This document shows positions 1 through 6,006 of a DNA stretch of 10,059 nt, piece by piece (within the stretch, counting starts at the first letter, position 1; each line of letters begins with the position of its first letter). Source of the DNA: an uncultured Eubacteriales bacterium (GTDB lineage: Bacteria > Bacillota > Clostridia > Christensenellales > Borkfalkiaceae); contig CAJLXC010000050.1 in NCBI GenBank assembly GCA_905210545.1, forward strand, positions 1 to 10,059, read 5' to 3'. The notes beneath the pieces were generated by a model. It worked only from the letters and a program-made list of their open reading frames with translations. It had not been told where the DNA came from and made no database searches. The position numbers and the translations under genes were made by a program.

Positions 1-654
1 TGCAAACAAGAATAACACCGTGGCGAACGCGCAAATGTTGCTTGTTTTCCGTTTTATAGAGCAGGAAGTCATCAACGCAAGGGAAGCGAATAAAAGCGGG
101 AAAAACTTGCGAATGCTTACGACAATAATAATTTGGACGCGCTTGTGGAGTATATCTGCAAACTTCACCAAAATGAAACACAGGAAAGCACCGTTATAAA
201 ATCGTTGGAGAAAAAAAGAGCCGACGCATTAAAAGCATCGGCAAATTTGATTTCTGCTATTGAGCAAGGTATTATAACCGAGCAAACGAAAATTCGACTA
301 AAAGAACTTGAAACGCAAATATCTCAATACGATTTCGATATTGAACAGGCAAAACAGCGGACGTATAGTTATCTGACGCCCGAACTCATTAAAGAGTTCT
401 TTCAAAAAGCCGTGTGCGGCGATATAGAAAGCAACGGCGCGAGAAAGTTGATAGTAAGAAACTTTATACGAGAAGTTATCTTATATAAAGACAAAGTAGT
501 CATTACTTTTAACTTTACAGACCAGCATATAACTAAAAAGCGATTGCCCGACAGTATTGAAGAAGTAGAAAGGACAGCAAAGCAGGCTGAAAAGTCTGCT
601 TCTAAAAACAAATCGGGTGTGTACAAAAATGCCAGCACTCCGCCATTAGGGGAA

Positions 655-697
655 AATACGAACACCGAAACAAAATCGGGGTTCGTATTATTTTTTT
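655..697 (+). terminator. Terminator-like hairpin inside the recombinase frame
   Basis: AATACGAAC at 655-663 pairs perfectly with GTTCGTATT at 681-689. After one A/G mismatch, CCGA (665-668) pairs with TCGG (676-679) around a 7-base loop. A T-rich run (ATTTTTTT, 690-697) follows at once, the classic Rho-independent layout. It lies inside the open frame of the recombinase remnant, which suggests the functional gene end or a read-through fusion here. Its arms and right half match the terminator after the tRNA at 7881-7921. Confidence 0.6.
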
Positions 698-742
698 CTG
701 ACAAATATTTCGGCATAAAAGTCGATTTGGACGGCAAAAATA

Positions 743-778
743 AGAAACAGCCGGGCGTTTATACGCCCGGCTGTTTCT
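743..778. terminator. Perfect 15-bp inverted repeat, probable (bidirectional?) terminator
   Basis: AGAAACAGCCGGGCG at 743-757 is the exact reverse complement of 764-778, with TTTATA between. The GC-rich core makes a very stable hairpin. Read on the minus strand it is followed by a T-rich tail (complement of 735-742). On the plus strand the tail is only TTTCTAT. It may therefore terminate minus-strand transcription from the pst side, or act in both directions. It overlaps the last codons of the recombinase frame. Confidence 0.55.
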
Positions 779-804
779 ATGCCGAAAAAAGCGCTTTATA
801 TTAA

Positions 805-958
805 GGATAGTCAGGGAATTTAAAATGAATTATTCTAACGGCTGAATATATAATTTAAGAAATACAATGCTGCAAAGACCAAGTTTGTCGGGGTTGTCCG
901 TCAAAAGACGAGAACAATGAAAGAAAACCATTGTAACGAATGAAGAAAAAGTTACGAC
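805..958. other. Non-coding spacer, no recognised gene
   Basis: Between the recombinase remnant and the Pho box I see no gene, RNA or repeat that I can name. Short frames occur, including a 25-codon cysteine-containing frame at 859-936 that lacks a start codon, but none has coding support. This spacer may hold the junction between the mobile element remnant and the chromosome. Confidence 0.5.
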
Positions 959-1002
959 TTTACAAAAACTTTACGTTTAATTTACCGTTTTTTGACTGTT
1001 AA
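959..1002 (+). promoter_or_regulatory. Pho box: four 11-bp direct repeats upstream of pstS
   Basis: Four repeats start exactly 11 bases apart at 959, 970, 981 and 992: TTTACA, TTTACG, TTTACC and TTGACT, each followed by 5 bases. This matches the known form of the Bacillus PhoP box (TT(A/T/C)ACA-like hexamers with about 5-bp spacers) and the 11-bp periodicity of PhoB-family tandem binding. The last repeat doubles as a -35-like TTGACT. The PhoP-like regulator that would bind is encoded in the same operon at 5326-6006, so feedback by PhoP on its own transcription is likely. The function is inferred; the repeat structure is seen directly. Confidence 0.8.
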
Positions 1003-1018
1003 TCGTATTAAAAAACGT

Positions 1019-1024
1019 TAAAAT
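1019..1024 (+). promoter_or_regulatory. Candidate -10 element of the pst promoter
   Basis: TAAAAT matches five of six bases of the -10 consensus. It lies 16 bases after the last Pho repeat and 21 bases after the -35-like TTGACT. That spacing is too long for an efficient unassisted promoter and is compatible with activation by PhoP. Another weak candidate is TATTAA at 1006-1011. Confidence 0.4.
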
Positions 1025-1055
1025 ATCGGTAGAAAACAAAAAGGAGATGAAAACA

Positions 1056-1973
1056 ATGAAAAAAAGATTTTTAGGATTAGTTGCGGGAGTTATGGCTCTC
1101 GTATCGGTATTCACGCTTACTGCGTGCGTGGAATTCAATCCCGATAAAAACATTACCGTCGTCGCAAGAGAGGCGAGCAGCGGCACGCGCGAAGCGTTCG
1201 ATAAAATCGTAACGGACGGAACGACAAAGCTTATAAACGCGGAACTCGTTAAAACCGCAAACATTCAGAACAAAACGGGCGCGGTGCTTTCTACCGTACA
1301 GGAAGACCCTCAGGCGATAGGTTACGTTTCGCTGGGTTCCGTTGACGATTCGGTAAAAACCGTTAAGGTTGAGGGTGTAGAACCGAGCGTAGAAACGGTT
1401 AAAAACCATACTTATAAGATACAAAGACCGTTCGTTGTGATAACGAAACAAGGAATAGAGCTTTCCGCGAGAACGGCAGACTTCGTAAAATTCCTTAAAA
1501 GCTCGCAGATGAAAGACGTGTGCGACGCGGACGGCGTGATTTTCCTTGAAGACGAAGCGGAACGCGCCAACGCGGGAAAAACCGCCATACCCGTGGGAAC
1601 GTTTGAAAAGCTTTCGGAGCTTCCCGCCGGCGAAAAAATAGTAATCCGCGGTTCGACTTCTATGGAAAAAGTAATAAACGGCGCAGCCAAGGCTTATGCA
1701 AAGCTTTACGCCGTAAAACCCGAAACGCTGTTCGATATTCAGCTCGAAGGCTCGTCTAAAGGCATAAAAGCGGCAGAAAGCGATACTAACGGCAACGTGA
1801 TAGGACTTTCTTCCGCGGCGGTTAATAAAGACGGATTAGAAAGCTTTAATCTTTGCCTTGACGCGGTAGCGGTAATCGTCAACAAAGAAAACAATATCGT
1901 GGAAGAACTCTCGGTTAATCAGTTGTACGCGATATATACGGGCGCGATAACCAAGTTCTCTCAGTTAAAATAA
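1056..1973 (+). CDS. pstS: Phosphate-binding lipoprotein PstS, apparently circularly permuted
   Basis: The 305-residue protein is the extracellular phosphate-binding component of the Pst ABC transporter. I chose the ATG at 1056 because AAGGAG (1041-1046) sits 9 bases before it; the in-frame ATG at 1047 directly abuts that site. Residues 1-23 form a lipoprotein signal peptide with lipobox LTAC and lipidated C24. The mature part begins with segments that are C-terminal in classical PstS: VVAREASSGTREAF (35-48, phosphate-loop SGT motif), TGAV near 75, AIGYVSLGSVDDSVK (87 on), then the closing segment to about 170. After a linker (about 170-193) come segments that are normally N-terminal: IVIRGSTSM (195-203), LEGSSKGIKAA, NVIGLSSA (247-254), DAVAVIVN (269-276) and YTGAITKFSQLK at the very C-terminus. 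The permuted order is inferred from remembered family motifs. First gene of the operon, 8 bases before pstCA. Confidence 0.9.
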   Translation: MKKRFLGLVAGVMALVSVFTLTACVEFNPDKNITVVAREASSGTREAFDKIVTDGTTKLINAELVKTANIQNKTGAVLSTVQEDPQAIGYVSLGSVDDSVKTVKVEGVEPSVETVKNHTYKIQRPFVVITKQGIELSARTADFVKFLKSSQMKDVCDADGVIFLEDEAERANAGKTAIPVGTFEKLSELPAGEKIVIRGSTSMEKVINGAAKAYAKLYAVKPETLFDIQLEGSSKGIKAAESDTNGNVIGLSSAAVNKDGLESFNLCLDAVAVIVNKENNIVEELSVNQLYAIYTGAITKFSQLK

Positions 1974-1981
1974 GAAAGATT

Positions 1982-3811
1982 ATGATAAAAAGCGCAACTA
2001 AAGACAGAATAGGTAAGTCGATATTCACGGCGGCGGCAATCGTATGTACGATTTCCGTCGCCGTGATATTCGCGTTTTTATTGATAAGCGGCTTTCCCGC
2101 GCTGAAAAAAATAGGATTTTTCAACTTCTTGTTCGGAACTAAATGGTTGCCGGATAAAAACGCCGCGTACGACGGACCGCTTACGGGAAGCTACGGAATA
2201 TTGCCGATGATAGTCGGCACGCTTGCCGCCACCGTCGGCGCGTTGATAGTCGGCGGAATCGCCGGGTATTTCACCGCGGTGTTTCTGGCGTTTTATTGTC
2301 CCAAAGCGTTGAAAAGACCGCTTACCGCGGTAATCAATCTGCTTGCGGGCATACCGTCCGTTGTTTACGGGTTTTTCGGAATAGTGTTTTTATTGCCTAT
2401 ATTATCCGCTGTTGCCCCCAACAACGGATCGGGGCTTCTCGCCGTTTCGCTGATACTCGGCATAATGATTCTGCCGACCGTGGTGTCGCTCTCAAAAACT
2501 TCTCTCGAAGCCGTTCCCAAGAGTTATTACGAAGGCTCTGTCGCAATAGGCGCGACCCATTCGGAAACGGTGTTCGGCGTTATGTCGCCCGCGGCGAAAT
2601 CGGGAATCACGGCGTCGCTCATTCTCGGCGTGGGCAGAGCTTTGGGCGAAACTATGGCGGTCGTTATGGTTGCGGGCAACTCCGTGACTTTCCCGGACGG
2701 ATTGTTTTCTTCGTTCAGGGTGATGACGGCAAACATCGTGCTTGAAATGGGTTATGCGGGCGAGCTTCAGGAGGGCGCGTTGATCGCGACGGGCGTGGTT
2801 CTGCTTATATTCGTGCTGATAATAAACACCGTGTTCAATCTCGCCGCGGGCAAAACGGTAAAAAAACTCGCTTCTTCCGGCAGCCGCCGCAAAAAAACGC
2901 CGAAATTTCTGACGGCTTTTAAGGATAAGCTCGGCGAAGTCGGCGGCAAGCTTAAAATCGTTTCCGTAAAAACCGCACTTTCGTATTTTTTCGGCGCGAT
3001 GTCCGCGATAAGTCTTGCGCTCGTTATAGGGTTTATATTCGTAAAAGGTCTGCCGTATCTCGTAACGCACCCGTCGCTCGTGTTCGGCGCGTACGAATTC
3101 GGCTCGGATAACGTTACGATTCTTCCTTCTATAATAACCACCTTGTGGGTTGTGGCGTTAAGTCTTGTTATAGCCGTACCCGTGGGCGTTGCTACGGCGG
3201 TGTTTCTTAACGAATACACGAAACGCCGCAACGTGCTTGTCAGAATAATCCGTTCTTCTATAGATATTTTAAGCGGCGTGCCGTCTATAGTATACGGACT
3301 GTTCGGAATGATAACCTTCGTAAGGCTGTTCACGAGGTCAAGCAGCATTATAGCGGGCGTTTGTACGATAAGCATGATGCTTTTGCCTACCGTGGTAAGA
3401 TCTACGGAAGAGAGCCTTAAAGCCGTGCCCGATTCTCTGAGAGAAGGCAGTCTTGCTCTCGGCGCGGGTAAAATAAGAACGATTTTCAAGGTGGTGCTTC
3501 CTTCCGCGCTGCCGGGAATACTGTCAGCGATAATACTCGGTATGGGCAGGGTGATAAGCGAATCCGCGCCGCTGTTATATACCACGGGTTCGGTGATTTC
3601 CGCAATCCCCAAAGGCGTAACGGACGGCGGCGCAACGCTCGCGGTCGCGCTGTATCAGCTTTCGGGCGAAGGGTGGCACATAAAAGAAGCTTACGCGACG
3701 GCGGTAGTGCTGATCGTTATCGTGCTTGCGCTTAACTTCGCGGCGGAAGCTCTCGCGGGTAAACTCGATAAAAAATTAAGAGGAGCTAAAGATGGCAAAA
3801 AAAGAAACTGA
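1982..3811 (+). CDS. pstCA: Fused phosphate ABC transporter permease PstC-PstA
   Basis: This 609-residue protein combines both membrane subunits of the Pst phosphate channel, normally separate proteins of about 300 residues each. The PstC half spans about residues 1-287: first membrane helix near 14-36, an extracytoplasmic loop with GTKWLPD, helices around LTGSYGILPMIVGTL and AGIPSVVYGFFG, and the PstC hallmark VGRALGETMAVVMVAGN starting at 217. A basic cytoplasmic linker (about 288-330, with SGSRRKKTPK) leads to the PstA half: TILPSIITTLWVV, SGVPSIVYGLFGM, a LPTVVRSTEESLKAVP loop that should contact the ATPase, and GRVISESAPLLYTTG starting at 522. The parallel AVPKSYYEGSVAIGA and AVPDSLREGSLALGA loops show both halves. 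The start has only a weak AAGAAAG-like site, so translation is probably coupled to pstS. The last 20 bases overlap pstB. No frameshift is needed to read through the junction. Confidence 0.93.
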   Translation: MIKSATKDRIGKSIFTAAAIVCTISVAVIFAFLLISGFPALKKIGFFNFLFGTKWLPDKNAAYDGPLTGSYGILPMIVGTLAATVGALIVGGIAGYFTAVFLAFYCPKALKRPLTAVINLLAGIPSVVYGFFGIVFLLPILSAVAPNNGSGLLAVSLILGIMILPTVVSLSKTSLEAVPKSYYEGSVAIGATHSETVFGVMSPAAKSGITASLILGVGRALGETMAVVMVAGNSVTFPDGLFSSFRVMTANIVLEMGYAGELQEGALIATGVVLLIFVLIINTVFNLAAGKTVKKLASSGSRRKKTPKFLTAFKDKLGEVGGKLKIVSVKTALSYFFGAMSAISLALVIGFIFVKGLPYLVTHPSLVFGAYEFGSDNVTILPSIITTLWVVALSLVIAVPVGVATAVFLNEYTKRRNVLVRIIRSSIDILSGVPSIVYGLFGMITFVRLFTRSSSIIAGVCTISMMLLPTVVRSTEESLKAVPDSLREGSLALGAGKIRTIFKVVLPSALPGILSAIILGMGRVISESAPLLYTTGSVISAIPKGVTDGGATLAVALYQLSGEGWHIKEAYATAVVLIVIVLALNFAAEALAGKLDKKLRGAKDGKKRN

Positions 3812-4574
3812 AACCGCTTGCTTCGGTCAGAATATTTCGGTGAAAAACGCGGATTTATGGTACGGCGATTTTCAGGCGATAAAAAACATAAGCGTAGAAA
3901 TACCCGAAAGAAAAGTAACCGCGTTTATAGGTCCTTCGGGATGCGGTAAATCCACTTTTCTTAAATGTTTCAACAGAATGAACGATCTGATAGAAGATTG
4001 TAAAGTCACGGGAGAATTCCGTATAGGCGAAACGGATATTTACGGAAAAACAGACGTAAACGCGCTTCGCAGAAACGTGGGAATGGTCTTTCAGAAACCG
4101 AATCCGTTCCCTATGAGCGTATACGACAACGTGGCTTACGGTCCGCGCGCGCTCGGAATAAGAAAGAGAGCCGAGCTTGACGAAATCGTGGAAAGCTCGT
4201 TGATTAAAGCTTCTATGTGGGACGAGCTGAAGGACAGACTCGACCGTTCCGCGCTTGGGCTTTCGGGCGGACAGCAGCAAAGATTATGCATCGCCCGCGC
4301 GCTTGCCGCCGATCCGAAAATTCTGTTGATGGACGAGCCGACTTCCGCGCTCGATCCCATTTCTACGGGCAAGATAGAAGAGCTTGCGGAGGAGCTGAAG
4401 AAAAAAATCACCATCGTCATCGTAACGCACAATATGCAGCAGGCAACGCGTATAGCGGATAAAACCGCGTTCTTTCTTCTGGGCGAGCTGATAGAGTTCG
4501 GCGATACGGAAAAAATTTTTTCCGCGCCGTCAGATAAACGAACGGAAAATTATATAACGGGCAGATTCGGTTAA
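3792..4574 (+). CDS. pstB: Phosphate ABC transporter ATP-binding protein PstB
   Basis: A 260-residue cytoplasmic ATPase, of usual family length, that powers phosphate import through PstCA. All ABC motifs are present: Walker A GPSGCGKST (47-55), Q-loop Q101 in the PstB-typical FQKPNPFPMS, signature LSGGQ (157-161), Walker B ILLMDE (177-182) with catalytic E182, and H213 in THNMQQA. The stretch ALDPISTGKIEELAEELK is typical of PstB rather than other ABC families. AGGAG (3781-3785) lies 6 bases before the ATG, inside the 3' end of pstCA, and the two frames overlap by 20 bases, implying coupled translation. As one PstB homodimer, it must serve both halves of the fused permease. Confidence 0.97.
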   Translation: MAKKETETACFGQNISVKNADLWYGDFQAIKNISVEIPERKVTAFIGPSGCGKSTFLKCFNRMNDLIEDCKVTGEFRIGETDIYGKTDVNALRRNVGMVFQKPNPFPMSVYDNVAYGPRALGIRKRAELDEIVESSLIKASMWDELKDRLDRSALGLSGGQQQRLCIARALAADPKILLMDEPTSALDPISTGKIEELAEELKKKITIVIVTHNMQQATRIADKTAFFLLGELIEFGDTEKIFSAPSDKRTENYITGRFG

Positions 4575-4626
4575 GCCGTTATAAAGCTTTAAAAAAGTTG
4601 TAAAAAGGAGTGAAATACGCTATACT

Positions 4627-5274
4627 ATGAGTATAAGGGCAAAATACGAAAAAGAACTCAATCTCGTTTTTAACAAATTGATTGAAATGTGCCACGATAC
4701 GGAGCTTGCGATAGAAAAGTCCGTTACCGCGCTCAAAACGCGCGACGCGGAGCTTGCAAAGCAGGTCGTGTCGGAAGATAAAACCATCGATAACGAAGAG
4801 CGGGATATAGAACAGGATTGCCTTAAAATTCTGTTGATGGAGCATCCCGTCGCGGGTGATTTCAGAGACGTATCCGCCGCGCTCAAAATGATTACGGATT
4901 TAGAGCGGATTGCCGATCAGGCAGCCGATATTTCAGAGCTGTCGTTGCAGTTCGGCGACGAAGAATTTATAAAAGAACCGGAGCATATAGAGATGATGGC
5001 AAAGCTCGTTATGGGTATGGTAAAAGACGGCGTAACGAGTTATATAAAAAAGGATATAAAAACCGCGAAAGGACTCGATAAGCGCGACGACCGCGTGGAC
5101 GAACTTTTCGAAACGGTCAAAAGAGATCTGATAGAACTGATAAAAAGCGACCCGTCCAACGCCGATCAGGCGATACTCTTTATGATGATTGCAAAATATT
5201 TAGAGAGAATAGGCGATCACGCTGTTAATATCGGCGAATGGACGGAATACGCGGCGACAGGCTCGCGCGTGTAA
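4627..5274 (+). CDS. phoU: Phosphate signalling regulator PhoU
   Basis: A 215-residue all-helical cytoplasmic protein of the PhoU family, which links the Pst transporter to PhoR and restrains the Pho response when phosphate is ample. It shows the two-repeat architecture: a metal-binding motif LERIADQAADI (E93 to D101) in the first three-helix bundle and the matching LERIGDHAVNIGEW (E193 on) in the second. The N-terminus (KYEKELNLVFNKLIEM) is typical. The only good ribosome site, AAGGAG at 4605-4610, is 16 bases before the ATG, unusually far, although the ATG itself is supported by family length. It follows pstB by 52 bases with no terminator seen, so it is probably co-transcribed. Confidence 0.95.
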   Translation: MSIRAKYEKELNLVFNKLIEMCHDTELAIEKSVTALKTRDAELAKQVVSEDKTIDNEERDIEQDCLKILLMEHPVAGDFRDVSAALKMITDLERIADQAADISELSLQFGDEEFIKEPEHIEMMAKLVMGMVKDGVTSYIKKDIKTAKGLDKRDDRVDELFETVKRDLIELIKSDPSNADQAILFMMIAKYLERIGDHAVNIGEWTEYAATGSRV

Positions 5275-5325
5275 GCCGCGTGTAAACGTTTATAAAACGA
5301 AAGAATAATTTACGGAGAACGCAGA

Positions 5326-6006
5326 ATGGAAAAAGAAACGAACAAAAAGCTTGTTTACGCCGTTGACGACGAAGAAGCAATAAGAGACGTTTATCGTTAC
5401 GCTTTAGAGGGGGCGGGCTTCGGGATTTGTTGCTTCGTCGGAGAAAACGATTTGCTCGTCGCAACGGAAAAGCGCGTTCCCGATATTTTTATTCTCGATA
5501 TAATGCTCGACGGAGCGGACGGCTACGAAATCTTAAAAAATCTTAAACAGAATCCGCACACGCGCAACGTTCCCGTGATAATGGTTTCGGCAAAGACCTC
5601 AGAAATAGATAAAGTGAAAGGACTCGATCTCGGCGCGGACGATTATCTCGCCAAGCCGTTCGGCGTTCTCGAACTGGTCGCAAGGATAAACGCAAAGCTT
5701 CGTTCGTCGAAAAAAAGCGGCGGCGCGATATCGTATAAAGACGTGGTTATCGATTGCGACAAAAGAGAAGTCACCGTGGGCGGCAGGCTCGTCGCGCTTA
5801 CTCTTAAACAGTACGAATTGTTAAAATTGCTCGCCGAAAACGCGGGAAAGGTTTTAGAACGCGATTTTCTGCTCGATAACGTCTGGGGCGATAATTACGG
5901 CGAAACGAGAACTCTCGATATTCACGTGGGCGAGCTGAGAAAGGTTTTAAGCTTTTCCGATAGCGAAATCGCGACCGTAAGAGGAGTGGGGTACGTTCTT
6001 AAATGA
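5326..6006 (+). CDS. phoP: Phosphate response regulator, OmpR/PhoB family (PhoP)
   Basis: A 226-residue two-component response regulator. The receiver domain (about 8-125) has the acidic pair D14-D15, phosphoacceptor D58 in FILDIMLDG, switch residues S88 and Y107, and K110 in LAKPFG. The C-terminal winged-helix DNA-binding domain (about 133-226) shows LTLKQYELLKLLAENAGKV, the recognition-helix region TRTLDIHVGELRKVL and the closing wing VRGVGYVLK. Its place after pst-phoU and next to a PhoR-like kinase, with a Pho box at the operon start, supports a role in phosphate control; the family alone would not prove it. GGAG (5314-5317) is 8 bases before the ATG. It overlaps phoR by 4 bases (ATGA). 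The name phoB is equally defensible. Confidence 0.92.
   Translation: MEKETNKKLVYAVDDEEAIRDVYRYALEGAGFGICCFVGENDLLVATEKRVPDIFILDIMLDGADGYEILKNLKQNPHTRNVPVIMVSAKTSEIDKVKGLDLGADDYLAKPFGVLELVARINAKLRSSKKSGGAISYKDVVIDCDKREVTVGGRLVALTLKQYELLKLLAENAGKVLERDFLLDNVWGDNYGETRTLDIHVGELRKVLSFSDSEIATVRGVGYVLK

Larger units (their letters stand above)
94..804 (+). pseudogene. Large serine recombinase, C-terminal remnant (5' end disrupted)
   Basis: The open frame after the TAA at 91-93 encodes about 236 residues that resemble the C-terminal part of large serine recombinases (resolvase/invertase superfamily), which integrate and excise mobile elements. Recognisable parts are a charged coiled-coil stretch (KSLEKKRADALKASANLISA), then AIEQGIITEQTKIRLKELE, and the segment with ARKLIVRNFIREVILY and KVVITFNFTD. 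The catalytic serine domain, the recombinase domain and the zinc-ribbon cysteines are absent. Upstream, all three forward frames contain stops before base 94. The LRML reading of frame 2 (107-118) could join the DNNNLDALVEY reading of this frame by a frameshift near 118-123. The only candidate start in frame is a TTG at 133 with no ribosome binding site. Codons favour GCA and AT-rich forms, unlike the GCG-rich genes that follow, which fits horizontal origin. The last ~45 residues run through two hairpins and may be read-through rather than native protein. The family call is from memory of the sequence pattern. Confidence 0.7.

Noticed and set aside
859..936. Short cysteine-containing frame (QCCKDQVCRGCP)
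   Set aside because: Only 25 codons, preceded by a stop, no start codon or ribosome site, and the overlapping frames are equally open.
1047..1055. Earlier ATG for pstS at 1047
   Set aside because: It directly follows the AAGGAG site with no spacing; the ATG at 1056 has ideal spacing and gives a proper lipoprotein signal.
5275..5325. Possible separate promoter or Pho box before phoP
   Set aside because: No 11-bp repeats or convincing -35/-10 pair in the 51-base gap; co-transcription with the pst genes is simpler.
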